Of a DNA stretch of 64,000 nt, positions 47,480 to 58,546 are shown piece by piece (position 1 is the first letter of the stretch; each line of letters opens with the position of its first letter). The notes under the pieces are model-generated. The model had not been told where the DNA came from and did no database searches. It saw only the letters and a program-made list of their open reading frames with translations. A program made the position numbers and the translations under genes. This DNA comes from Streptacidiphilus sp. 4-A2 (lineage in GTDB: Bacteria > Actinomycetota > Actinomycetes > Streptomycetales > Streptomycetaceae): contig JAAFYY010000001.1 in the NCBI GenBank assembly GCA_014284505.1, forward strand, positions 2,728,001-2,792,000. The letters are read 5' to 3'.

Positions 47480-49103
47480 TCAGCCGCGGCAGAGCACGGC
47501 GGCGAGCACATCCCGCAGGACGCGCTCCGGATCGGCGTCGGAAGCGGACGAGCGCCACGCCACGAAACCGTCCGGCCGGACGAGAACCGCCCCATCGGCC
47601 GTCGTGCCGTGCAACTGCGCCCAGTCCGGTCCCGGTTCAGGGGCCAGATCGTGCTCCGGTTCCGTGCCCACCTGGTAGGAGACCAGGAGGAACCCGTCCC
47701 GCTCGGCCAGACGCCGGCCTGCGGCATGCCAGGCACCGGCCTGCGGCCCGCTGAGCAGCACCGGGGACTGCTCGTACAGGTCCAGCGTCGACAGCCGGAC
47801 ACCGGCGTGCCGCACCCACATGTGCGGCGCCCGGCCACCGGGCTCCGCGACGGGCCGGAAGTCCTCCGGGACGACCGGTCCCTCGTCCGGGGCGCCCACA
47901 ACCGCTCCGGCGGTGTAGCGGTAGCCCAGGACCACCGCGAGCATGCCCGCCTTCCGGCCGCTGCTGGGGCTGACGTCGTATCCAGGGTGCTGGTGTTCCG
48001 CGGAGCGGTCCGCGGCCCGAGCGCTCGTCGCCTGCGCCACCGGCCGCCGTTCGGCGTCGTACGTCGCCAGCAGTGCCGGGCCCGCCCAGCCCTGGAGCAC
48101 CGCGGCGAGCTTCCAGGCGAGGTTGTGTGCGTCCTGGATCCCGGTGTTGGAGCCAAACGCTCCGGTCGGGGACATTTCGTGGGCCGAGTCACCGGCCAGG
48201 AACACCCGGCCTTCGCGGTAGCGCTCGGCCACTCGCTGGGCGGCGTGCCAGGGCGCCCTCCCGGTGATCTCCACCTCCAGCTCGGGCACGCCGGTCGCGG
48301 TGCGGATGAGTGCCACGCACCGCTCGTCGGTGAAGTCGTCCAGCGTCTCCCCGCGGTCGGGCCGCCAAGGCGCATGGAACACCCATTCCTGCTCGTTGTC
48401 GACGGGCAGCAGGGCCCCGGGACTGCGCGGGTTCGTCAGATAACAGACGATGAAGCGGCGGTCCCCCACCGCGTCGGCGAGCCGCTTGGCTCGGAAGGTG
48501 ACGCTCACGTTGTGGAACAGGTCACCCGGTCCCTCCAGGCCGATGCCGAGCCGCTCGCGGACCGGACTGCGCGGTCCGTCCGCGGCCACCAGGTAGTCCG
48601 CCCGAACCGTCCGGCTCTCCCCTGTCCCGTAGGTCCTGACCACGGCCGTCACGCCCTCGTCGTCCTGCTCGAAGGAGACCAGTTCGGTTCCGAACCGGAT
48701 GTCTCCCCCGAGCTCGCGTGCGGCGCGCAGGAGCACGGGTTCGAGGTCGTTCTGGCTGCACAGGCACCATCCTGTGGGGCTGAGCCGGGACAGCGACCCA
48801 CCCGGGTCGATTTCCTTGAACAGCCATTCCTGCTCCCCGCCGTCAGGGTCTCGGCCTGCAGGATTCCGTGGTTCCCGGCCAGCACCGATGCGGCCTCGCG
48901 GATCCCGGGCTCCACCCCCGCCGTGCGGAAGAGTTCCATCGTGCGCACGTTGTTGCCGCGCCCCGCGGATGGTGCGAGGTCCGGGTGTGCCGCTCCACGA
49001 GCAGGTGGTCGATGCCGAGGCGGCCGAGGAACAGCGAGGTGGACAGCCCCACCAGCGAGCCGCCGACGACAAGGACGGGCACGTGATCGGTTTGCGGCGT
49101 CAT
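47480..49103 (-). CDS. FAD-dependent aromatic hydroxylase, WhiE-ORFVIII type, frameshifted
   Basis: About 540 residues, start MTPQTDHVPVLVVGGSLVGL at 49103 with AGGAGAG upstream. PheA/TfdB-type flavin monooxygenase: GGSLVGLSTSLFLGRLG (FAD-binding GxGxxG), ADYLVAADGPRSPVRERLGI (DG motif) and GRVFLAGDSAHEMSPTGAFG (second GD motif), ending in a thioredoxin-like tail (DGAVLVRPDGFVAWRSS). In Streptomyces coelicolor the corresponding gene is divergent to WhiE-ORFI, as here, and hydroxylates the spore-pigment polyketide. Base corrections near 48958 and 48848. Confidence 0.85.
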
Positions 49104-49376
49104 GATCTCTCCTGGGGACTGGCGGGTGTCGCCGCGGATTCGACACGGCTGTATGGCTATCCCCAGCAGACGGCGGCCCGACCGGAACATCACCCGTTTG
49201 AACCGCGTGTCGCGCCGTCCTCGTTGCGAGACGCCAGCATGGAGGCCATGTGAGCCATGCATGGTGCGCGCACGAGCGGTATGACCCGCCTGGCCGCCCA
49301 CGTCCGCCGGTCGCTCGCTTCGGCGCACAAGGCCCGCAGGCCGGCATTCACCGCGCGATCGAGAGGAACACCCACC
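49104..49376. promoter_or_regulatory. Divergent promoter region of the pigment cluster
   Basis: The 273-bp space between the FAD hydroxylase and the ORFI-like gene corresponds to the position of the two developmentally controlled whiE promoters in Streptomyces coelicolor. A 10-bp palindrome CCATGCATGG lies at 49255-49264. No consensus sigma-F or BldD site could be assigned by eye. Confidence 0.4.
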
Positions 49377-50414
49377 GTGACGTCCCTGGATGACCACCAG
49401 GCCCCGCCCATCGCCGTCGAGACGTCCAGACTGCGTGTCGTGCTCCTGCTGGACGTCCTCGACGGCCACCAGGAGCAGTTCCTGGACGCCTACGAGCAGA
49501 TCCGGCACCAGGTGGCATCGGTACCCGGCCATGTCAGCGACCAGCTCTGCCAGTCTCTTGGGAACTCCTCCCAGTGGCTCATCACAAGCGAGTGGGAGAG
49601 CTCCGAGCCGTTCCTGGAATGGGTGGACAGTGCTGCCCACCGCAAGCTGGTGGAACCCCTCCACAGCTGCGTGAACGACACCAGGTCGCTGCGGTTCGTC
49701 ATCGCCCGGGAGACGCCCGACCTCTCGTCCGCGGCCAAGGATCCCATCCGGTCCGCAGGCCGCCGTCAGCGTACCGGCGCGTCCGGAGAGCCGCGGGAGC
49801 ACGGCCTCGACCCGTTGCCCGCTCCTCCGCTGACCAGCGGCGGTGTCGTCCGGCACGCGATCACGTTCACGGTCAAGCCTGGCAGCGAGCGGACGGTGGC
49901 CGGGCTCCTGGCCGACTACCGGGCCCCCCAGGCCCGGGTCGACGAAACGACACAGCTGCTGCGCACCTCGCTCTTCATGTGCGGCAACCGGGTCGTCAGA
50001 GCCGTGGAGGTGAGCGGCGACCTGGGCAACGCGCTGCGACATGTCGCCACCCAGCCCGGGATCAGAGCCGTCGAAGAGGCCATCAACCCCTTCCTGGAGG
50101 AGGCCCGCGACCTGAGCGACGCCTCGTCCGCGCGAGCGTTCTTCGCCCGCGCCGCCCTCCCAGCGGTACACCACATCCTGGCGGATCCCGCGACCGGGCC
50201 GAGGGGCGAGAGCATCCGCCACGCTTTCCTGTACCCGGTCCGGGCGAACCGAGGCGCCGCCGCGGCGAGCCTGCTCGCCGAGCTGGACAACTCCGCGGTC
50301 GCGGATCCACAACAGCCGTTGACGAGCAGCACCGTGTTCCTCCGCGACGACGTTCTGGTCCGTGTGGTCGACCTGCGGGCGGGCGGCGCCCTGTCCAGGT
50401 TGCTCCCCGCATGA
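49377..50414 (+). CDS. SchA/CurD-domain protein, WhiE-ORFI type
   Basis: Intact, about 345 residues, GTG start with GAGAGGAA upstream. It joins an N-terminal ABM-like dimeric alpha/beta-barrel (LRVVLLLDVLDGHQEQFLDA, VSDQLCQSLGNSSQWLITSE, WESSEPFLEWVDSAAHRKLV) with a C-terminal SchA/CurD-type domain (VRHAITFTVKPGSERTVAGL, TSLFMCGNRVVRAVEVSGDL). Members occur only in spore-pigment and related aromatic polyketide clusters, where the exact step is unsettled. First gene of the main operon. Confidence 0.85.
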   Translation: MTSLDDHQAPPIAVETSRLRVVLLLDVLDGHQEQFLDAYEQIRHQVASVPGHVSDQLCQSLGNSSQWLITSEWESSEPFLEWVDSAAHRKLVEPLHSCVNDTRSLRFVIARETPDLSSAAKDPIRSAGRRQRTGASGEPREHGLDPLPAPPLTSGGVVRHAITFTVKPGSERTVAGLLADYRAPQARVDETTQLLRTSLFMCGNRVVRAVEVSGDLGNALRHVATQPGIRAVEEAINPFLEEARDLSDASSARAFFARAALPAVHHILADPATGPRGESIRHAFLYPVRANRGAAAASLLAELDNSAVADPQQPLTSSTVFLRDDVLVRVVDLRAGGALSRLLPA

Positions 50415-50551
50415 AAGGCACCGCGGCCGAACTGGCCCGGCTGCTCGACCACGGCGAGAGCCGGGACCCGGCGTCCGAGGAGGACTTCGGGCTCCATCTC
50501 GGCGGTCGGCCGATGGATCCCGTCACCGACCGCAGGGCGGAGCGCCCCTGA
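50411..50551 (+). CDS. 46-residue protein between ORFI and ORFII homologues
   Basis: ATG overlaps the ORFI stop (ATGA). Sequence MKGTAAELARLLDHGESRDP then a short acidic/basic tail ending TDRRAERP. Translational coupling and its place in the operon support it as real. Length too small for domain assignment; function unknown. Confidence 0.6.
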   Translation: MKGTAAELARLLDHGESRDPASEEDFGLHLGGRPMDPVTDRRAERP

Positions 50552-50605
50552 ACGCGGAGCGCACGCATCCGGCCCCGGCCCCCGCAGCCCCGAAAGGGAA
50601 CAGCC

Positions 50606-51034
50606 ATGACCTCTCAGACGCCCCGCATCGTGCACCTTGAGGACACGCAGCCCAACCGCCGGCGAGGCGGGGACCTGCGGGCTCTGCTCACCCCCGCAAC
50701 CGTGGGCTCGACCAGCGGCTTCATGGGTGTGGCGCTCATTCGTCCCGGTGAACGGATCGGCGAGCACTACCACCCGTACTCCGAGGAGTTCGTCTTCGTC
50801 GTCAGCGGATCCCTGGAAGTGGATCTCGACGGTGTCAGCCACCCGCTCCAGCCCGATCAGGGCCTCATGGTCCCCCGCGACGTCCGGCACAGGTTCCGCA
50901 ACGTGGGAGACACCCAGGCCCGGATGGTCTTCCATCTGGGGCCGCTCGCGCCCCGCCCGGAGCTCGGCCATGTGGACACGGAGGACGACATGGACAGCGC
51001 GACCGTGGCGGACCGGTGGGGGGCGAAGCCGTGA
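50606..51034 (+). CDS. Cupin-domain protein, WhiE-ORFII type
   Basis: Intact, 142 residues. Single cupin barrel with metal ligands: [20 protein letters not shown] (HxH-E pattern) and [16 protein letters not shown] (second His motif). Mononuclear cupins of spore-pigment clusters are thought to act on the polyketide chain or as a cofactor-free cyclase aid. The ORFI gene precedes it, with the 46-residue gene between, and the KS-alpha start overlaps its stop (GTGA). Confidence 0.88.
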   Translation: MTSQTPRIVHLEDTQPNRRRGGDLRALLTPATVGSTSGFMGVALIRPGERIGEHYHPYSEEFVFVVSGSLEVDLDGVSHPLQPDQGLMVPRDVRHRFRNVGDTQARMVFHLGPLAPRPELGHVDTEDDMDSATVADRWGAKP

Positions 51035-52294
51035 CGAGGCGGGTGGCGGTGACCGGATTGGGCGTGGTCGCCCCCGGCGGCATAGGCATCCCCGCGTTCT
51101 GGGACCTGCTCACCTCAGGGAGGACCGCGACCCGGGGCATCACGCTGTTCGACCCGGAAGACTTCCGCTCGCGGATCGCCGCAGAGTGCGACTTCGACGC
51201 AGAGGCCTGCGGACTCCACCCGGAGCAGGTACAACGTGCCGACCGCTACGTACAGTTCGCGCTGGCGGCCGCCAATGAGGCGATCCGCGACTCAGGGCTC
51301 GAACTGACGACGGAGGATCCCTGGCGGATCGGCGTGTCCCTCGGGACAGCTGTGGGCGGGACCACCCGGCTGGAGCACGACTACGTGGCGGTCAGCGGCT
51401 CGGGCGACCTCTGGGAGGTGGACCCCGGGGGGCCGGCCCGCACCTGCACAGGGCGTTCTCGCCCAGCGCACTGGGCTCCGAGGTGGCCGAGTTCGTCGGC
51501 GCCTACGGCCCCGTGCAGACCGTGTCCACGGCTGTACCTCGGGACTGGACGCGGTCGGCCACGCCTTCCACGCCATCGCGGAGGGGAAGGCCGACCTGAT
51601 CGTCACCGGGGCCGCGGATTCGCCGATCACACCGATCACCGTGGCCTGCTTCGACGCGATCAAGGCGACCTCGACCCGAAATGACGACCCCGCGCACGCG
51701 TCCCGCCCCTTCGACGCGGACCGCGACGGATTCGTCCTGGGAGAGGGGCAGCCGTGCTGGTTTGGAGGAGCTGGAACACGCCCGCGCCCGCGGTGTCCCG
51801 GTCTATTGCGAGATCCGGGGCTTCGCCAACTTCGGCAACGCCTATCACATGACCGGTCTCACCACCGAGGGCCGGGAGATGTCCCAGGCCATTGACAACG
51901 CCCTGGCGCAGGCCGGGCTCAGCCCGACCGAGGTGGACTACGTCAACGCCCACGGCTCGGGAACGAAGCAGAACGACCGCCACGAGACGGCGGCCGTGAA
52001 GAGATCGCTGGGCGAGCACGCATACGCCGTTCCGATGAGCTCGATCAAGTCCATGGTCGGACACTCCCTGGGCGCCATCGGCGCGATCGAACTGGTCGCC
52101 TGCGCACTGGCGATCGCCCGGGAGTAGTCCCGCCGACCGCCAACTACCGGAAACCGGACCCGGACTGCGACCTCGACTACGTGCCCGGGACCGCACGCAC
52201 CCGAGCGCTGCGGACGGTCCTGTCAGTGGGCAGCGGATTCGGCGGCTTCCAGTCCGCAGTCGTACTCGCACACGCTGAGAAGGAGACGTCATGA
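51031..52294 (+). CDS. Type II PKS ketosynthase alpha, frameshifted
   Basis: WhiE-ORFIII-type condensing enzyme, about 420 residues. GTG start ([20 protein letters not shown]) overlapping the cupin stop. Motifs are [28 protein letters not shown] followed by the catalytic Cys in a [10 protein letters not shown] motif (TGT at 51533-51535; one G is missing from the preceding GGG), [20 protein letters not shown] (first His) and [20 protein letters not shown] (second His). End [10 protein letters not shown], with the stop overlapping the KS-beta start (ATGA). Frame corrections near 51430, 51530, 51755 and 52120. The active site is complete once restored. Confidence 0.85.
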
Positions 52295-53545
52295 GCGGCC
52301 GGATTCCGGGAACGGAGCACCGGCGGGCGGTGGTGACGGGTCTCGGCGTCGTCGCACCAACGGCATCGGCACCGAACCCTTCTGGAAGGCGGTGCAGGAG
52401 GGGGTGACCGTGCTCGGCCCGGTCACCCGTGCAGGCTGCACCCACCTGCCGCTGCGCGTCGCGGGCGAGGTCAGCGATTTTGACCCGGACGGGCTGATCG
52501 AGAGCCGGTACCTGGTCCAGACCGACCGCTTCACGCACTTCGCCATGGCCGCGGCCGATTTCGCCCTCGCCGACGCGCAGTTGGAAACCGACGAACGCAG
52601 TCCCTACGCCATCGGCGTGGTGACTGCTGCCGGCTCCGGCGGCGGCGAGTTCGGACAGGGCGAACTCCAGCATCTGTGGGGCCAGGGACCGCACTTCGTC
52701 GGCCCCTACCAATCCATCGCCTGGTTCTACGCCGCGAGCACCGGCCAGATCTCCATCCGGGGCGGCTTCCAGGGCCCGTGCGGAGTGGTGGCCAACGACG
52801 AGGCCGGTGGCCTGGACGCGATCGCGCAGGCATGCCGGTCGATCCGGCACGGCACGGACGCGATCGTCGTCGGCGCCACCGAGGCACCGCTGGCTCCCTA
52901 TTCGGTCGTCTGCCAGCTCGGCTACCCGCAGCTCAGCCTCGCCGGGGATCCACGGCACGCGTACCTTCCCTTCACCGAGGACGCCTGCGGCTTCTCCCCG
53001 CCGAAGGCGGCGCGATGTTCGTGCTGGAGGACGAGACCGCCGCGCGCCGCCGCGGTGCCCGGATCCGAGCCGTGGTCGCCGGACACGCCGCGACCTTCGC
53101 CGGCACCTCGGACTGGAAGCGGTCCAGGGAAAGCCTCACCCGGGCGATCCAGGGCGCCCTGGACGAAGCAGACTGCCGCGCCGAGGACGTGGACGTGGTG
53201 TTCGCAGACGCCCTGGGAGTGCCCGAGGCCGACCAGGCCGAAGCCCTGGCGATCACCGACGCTCTGCGCGCACGCGGCGGAAGCGTCCCGGTGACGGCGC
53301 CCAAGACCGGCTTCGGCCGGGCATACTGCGCGGCCTCGTCCCTCGATGTCGCAGCAGCCGTGCTCGCCCTGGAACACGGCGTGATCCCACCGACACCCAA
53401 CATCACGGATGTGCGCCACGATCTGGATCTCGTCACCGGCCACGCCCGCCCGGCCGACCTACGGACCGCACTGGTCCTCAGCCGGGGACTGATGGGCTGC
53501 CATTCGGCCCTGGTACTGCGCCACGGCTCCGAGACGCACGCCTGA
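52291..53545 (+). CDS. Type II PKS ketosynthase beta / chain length factor, two frameshifts
   Basis: WhiE-ORFIV-type, about 417 residues, start [20 protein letters not shown]. It pairs with KS-alpha and fixes chain length. Family segments are [60 protein letters not shown], and [20 protein letters not shown] at the end. The Cys of true ketosynthases is replaced, as in all chain length factors, but here by Glu ([12 protein letters not shown]) where nearly all known members have Gln. Base corrections near 52355 and 53005. It is followed by a hexamer repeat and the ACP gene. Confidence 0.85.
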
Positions 53546-53550
53546 CCCGT

Positions 53551-53583
53551 CCCGCACCCGCACCCGCACCCGCACCCGCACCC
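53551..53583. repeat. CCCGCA hexamer microsatellite between KS-beta and ACP
   Basis: Five perfect CCCGCA units (53551-53580) plus CCC, directly after the KS-beta stop and before the ACP ribosome-binding site GAGGAG at 53586-53591. Such runs are prone to slippage and would change the spacing between the two genes. Confidence 0.85.
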
Positions 53584-53599
53584 AGCGAGGAGACACCCG

Positions 53600-54341
<742 letters not shown>

Positions 54342-54371
54342 CCGCCCTCCTCAAGCGAAGGGATGCACACC

Positions 54372-54711
54372 ATGCACCGCACTCTGATCGTCGCCCGGAT
54401 GAAACCCGACGCTGCGCCGGGCATCGCGGAAACCTTCGCCGCCTCCGACAGCGGTGAGCTTCCACACCTCATCGGGGTGACCGGCCGCAGTCTGTTCCAG
54501 TTCGGAGACCTCTACCTGCACCTGATCGAGGCCGATCGGCCACCGGGGCCGGCGGTCGCCGAACTGAGCGGGCATCCGGAGTTCCAGGACGTCAGCGAAC
54601 GCCTCGCGAAGTACGTGCGGGCCTATGACCCGGACACCTGGCGCGAACCCAAGGACGCCATGGCGCGCGAGTTCTATCGCTGGAACGCCCCGCGGCCAGG
54701 TGAACACCTGA
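54372..54711 (+). CDS. TcmI-like polyketide cyclase, WhiE-ORFVII type
   Basis: Start [20 protein letters not shown] (54372; GAAGGG 9 nt upstream). Dimeric alpha/beta-barrel cyclase: [60 protein letters not shown] and [16 protein letters not shown]. The family normally ends here. In this sequence the frame stays open into the next gene, while both other frames stop at 54701-54711 exactly after RWNAPRPG. One missing or extra base at the end is therefore likely, and the stop given is that of a neighbouring frame. Confidence 0.75.
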
Positions 54712-54771
54712 CCCGGATGTTCACGCCCTACCGAGCACAATCCGCGCACCGGGCGGAAGGACAACCCTCCA

Positions 54772-56508
54772 TGACCAAGGCAGAGGTCGGCCACCCCACT
54801 GAATCGCCGCCGTGGGTGCAGTGCGACGCATGCGTCACGCTGATCTACGGCAAACGCTTCACCCGGGCACTGCGGGTGTGCCCCGACTGCGGATCCCACA
54901 GCAGGCTCACGGCGCAGCAACGGCTGGAGCAACTCCTCGACCCCGGCTCCGCCGTGCCGCTCGATGAGGTCTCCTGCGTGAGCGACCCGCTCGAATTTGT
55001 CGACACCCATCGCTATGTCGACCGGTTGCAGGACGCCCGGGACCTGACCGGCCTGCGCGAGGCGGTGCTCTGTGCCCGGGGCACGATCGAGGGCCGGCCT
55101 GTGGTGGTGGCCGCCATGGACTTCCGCTTCCTCGGCGGCAGCCTGGGCTGCGGAGTGGGCGCGTTGATCACCGAGGCTGCTCGCACCAGCCTGCGGCTGC
55201 GGATCCCGCTCCTGCTCGTCACGGCCTCCGGCGGAGCGCGCATGCAGGAGGGTGTCCTGTCCCTGATGCAGATGGCGAAGACCACCAGCGCCCTGGCCGA
55301 CCTCGACGAGGCCGGCATCCTCGTGGTCTCGCTGGTCACCGACCCCACCTACGGGGCGTGGCCGCCTCGTTCGCGACCCTGGCAGACGTGATCGTCGCCG
55401 AGCCCGGCGCCCGTCTGGGCTTTGCCGGGCCCCGGGTGATCGAACAGACCACGGGTGAGAGCCTTCCGGACGGCTTCCAGACGGCGGAGTTCCTGTTCGC
55501 CCATGGACTGATCGACGATGTCGTACAGCGGGCGGGGCTGCGCCCCGCCCTGGGGCAGCTCCTCCAGCTGCAGCATCCGCAGGTGGAGGCGGTCCACGCC
55601 GGGCCGATCGCCCGCGAGCCGACCGGCCCCCTGCGGACCGGCCCGGGAGCGGGGCGTGTCCTGTGCGATCCGGGCACGCTTCCACGGAAGGACCCCTGGA
55701 GTTCGGTGCAACTCGCCCGACACCCCGACCGGCCTACGACGCTGGATTACGCCTCGCACCTCCTGGACGGCTTCCACGAACTGCACGGCGACCGAATGGC
55801 GGAGGACTGCACCGCCGTAGTGGGTGGTCCGGGGCGCCTGAACGGGCGTCCGGTCATGCTGATCGGTCACCAGAAGGGCGGCAGCGAGCTCTCCGAGCGA
55901 CAGCGTCGGAAGTTCGGCATGCCGAGCCCGGGGGGCTATCGCAAGGCGGCCAGACTGATGCGGTTCGCTGCCAAGCTGGGGCTGCCCGTGGTGACCCTGA
56001 TCGACACGCCGGGCGCCCACCCTGGCCCGGACGCGGAACGGACCGGACAGGCGGTCGCCATCGCGCAGAACCTCCGGCTGATGACCCGGCTCCCGGTACC
56101 GATCGTGGCAGTGATCACCGGCGAGGGCGGCAGCGGCGGCGCCCTGGCACTGGGCATCGCGGACCGGGTACTCATCTGCCTCAACGGCATCTACTCGGTC
56201 ATCAGTCCCGAAGGCTGCGCGGCCATCCTGTGGAAGGACTCCGAGGCGGCACCGTCCGCGGCGGCGGCCTTGCGCGTCGGCGCGGAGGAACTGCTTTCGC
56301 TGGTGTCGTCGACGGTGTCGTTCCGGAACCACCCGATGGCGCGCACACAGACCACCGACTGGCCGCCGCCCAGCTGGGCGATGCGGTGACCGCCGCTCTG
56401 GACGAGCTGGTGTCCCTGGATCCGGAACGCCTGCTGCGTGAACGCAGCCACCGGTTCCATCGCTTCGGTCTGGACCCTGACCCGATCGCAGGAAGAGGTG
56501 CCCGGTGA
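54772..56508 (+). CDS. Acetyl/propionyl-CoA carboxylase carboxyltransferase, AccD-AccA fusion, frameshifted
   Basis: Start [20 protein letters not shown] with GAAGGA upstream. The beta half carries the zinc ribbon CDAC and CPDC and [40 protein letters not shown]; the alpha half carries [40 protein letters not shown] and [20 protein letters not shown]. About 575 residues. Two base corrections (about 55360 and 56310). With the biotin carrier and carboxylase genes that follow it forms a full carboxylase that makes malonyl-CoA, the extender unit of the PKS. Such a set inside the operon is unusual for whiE-type clusters. Confidence 0.85.
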
Positions 56509-57019
56509 GTCCATCCCCTGACCAGTCGGACGGTGCCGACCCGGTGGTTCCGGGAGCGGTACTGGAAGCCGTGTGCCGCAGTGTCGCGCGGCTGGCCGCG
56601 AGTTCCCGCACCCTCCGCGGCGGATCCGGATGCAGGACGGCCAGACGACCGTTGAGGTCGAATGGCCGGAGCAGGTCCGGGAGGGGCAGGTCCCGGCGGA
56701 CGGACCGCGCCCCGACGCCGCGGACCTGGACGGTTCGCTCACGCGGGCCGACGAGCTCAACTACGTGCGTGCTCCCATGGTGGGCACCTTCTACCATGCC
56801 AGCACACCGGACGCTCAGCCGTACGTCTCGATCGGCGATCTGGTTCTGCCCGGCCAGGCCGTGGGAGTCGTCGAAGCCATGAAGATGATGAACATCATCA
56901 CGGCGGACGCGGCGGGGCGCGTCGTCGAGGTGCTCAGACCCGACGCCGATCCAGTGCAGTACGACGAAAGGCTGATCGCACTGGAGCCTGTGTCCGAGGA
57001 CGCGGCCCACCATCCCTAG
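56505..57019 (+). CDS. accB: Biotin carboxyl carrier protein, one frameshift
   Basis: GTG start overlapping the upstream stop (GTGA). After a poorly conserved N-terminal region with one base correction near 56610, the biotinyl domain is complete: ELNYVRAPMVGTFYHASTPD, QPYVSIGDLVLPGQAVGVVE and AMKMMNIITADAAGRVVEVL, with Lys of EAMKMM as biotinylation site. It is about 170 residues, the carrier partner of the two carboxylase subunits around it. Confidence 0.88.
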
Positions 57020-57105
57020 GAACAGGCACAGGCCGCCCCGGCACGGGAGCGGCCCGTGCCCGGCGCACGAGTCAACGGCAGCCCCGACCACCGAGGTGAC
57101 CTCCC

Positions 57106-58511
57106 ATGTTCTCCACCGTTCTTGTCGCCAACCGGGGCGAGATCGCCTTGCGGGTGGCCCGCGCCTGCCGTGAACTCGGCATCCGCACGGTCGCCGTGTA
57201 CTCGACCGCGGACCGCGACTCGGCAGTCGTCCGGTTCGCGGACGAGTCCGTGCACATCGGGCCGCCGCCTCGAAGGGCAGCTACCTGAGCGTTCCCGCGA
57301 TCATCGAAGCCGCCGTGCAGACCGGCGCCGAGGCCATCCATCCCGGATACGGCTTCCTCTCGGAGGACTCCGACTTCGCGGAGGTCTGCGAGGCGCACGG
57401 CATCGTCTTCATCGGGCCGCCCGCGCACGTGATGCAGCAACTGTGCGACAAGGCTGCCGCGCGGACGCTGATGGCCCAGGCAGGTCTCCCGGTGCTGCCC
57501 GGAAGCACCGGGGCGCTGGTGTCGGCCGCCGAGGCGGGAGAACTCGCCCGGCAGGTCGGTTACCCGGTGATCCTCAAAGCCGTCGCGGGTGGCGGCGGCC
57601 GGGGCATGGCGGTGGTCCGCGACCCCGACGACCTGCGGCTCGCCTACCGCGAGACCCAGGCCCACGCCCGTGCGGTCTTCGGCGACGACCGGCTCTACCT
57701 CGAACGCTTCGTCGAGAACGCGCGGCACATCGAGGTCCAGGTGCTGTGCGACACCCACGGCTCCGCCGTGCACCTGGGTGAACGCGACTGCTCGGTGCAG
57801 CGACGGCACCAGAAGCTCATCGAGGAGGCGCCGGCATCCCAGCTGCCCGCGGACCTGCGCACGGCGATGTGGTCCGCCGCCGTGCGTGGAGCCACGGCGG
57901 TCGGCTACGTCGGGGCGGGGACTTTCGAGTTCGTGGTGACGCCGGACCACGAGTTCTACCTCATGGAGATCAACTGCCGTCTCCAGGTGGAGCATCCGGT
58001 CACCGAGCTGGTCACTGGGATCGACATCGTCCGGGAACAGATCGGCATCGCCGCCGGCCTGCCGCTGTCGTTCCGCCAGGACGCGGTCGTGACCCGTGGC
58101 GTGGCAGTGGAGTGCCGCGTCAACGCAGAGGATCCCGACCGTGACTTCGCCCCCGCACCGGGTCTGCTGACGGACTTCACACCGCCGGGCGGCCCGTTCG
58201 TCAGGGTCGACACGCACGCCTACGCGGGCTGGCTGGTCGGACCCGACTACGACTCCCTGCTGGCCAAGACGGCGGTGTGGGCACCGGACCGTCCGCAGGC
58301 ACTCGCCCGAATGGATCGTGCGCTCAGCGAGTTCCGGGTGGACGGACCAGGTGTACGCACCACGCTCGGCTTTCTGCGGCGTACCCTGGCCCACCCTCTG
58401 TTCCAGACGGCCCGGCACACCACCGGGCTCGTCGACCGCATGAGCGCGGAGGCCGACGATCGGATCGCCGAGCCGTCGGCCGACGGCGAGGAGACCATAA
58501 GTGCGGGGTGA
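57106..58511 (+). CDS. accC: Biotin carboxylase, one frameshift
   Basis: ATP-grasp enzyme that carboxylates biotin on the carrier protein. Start [20 protein letters not shown]. Key parts are [36 protein letters not shown] (glycine-rich ATP loop), [40 protein letters not shown] and [20 protein letters not shown] (the catalytic Glu-Asn and Arg; Cys replaces a common Ala/Pro at the third position). About 465 residues. One base is missing near 57270 (HIGPP to [11 protein letters not shown]). Last of the forward operon, 36 bp from the convergent methyltransferase stop. Confidence 0.88.
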
Positions 58512-58546
58512 CGGCCGGCACGGTGGTTCCAGTCGGACCGCCGGGC

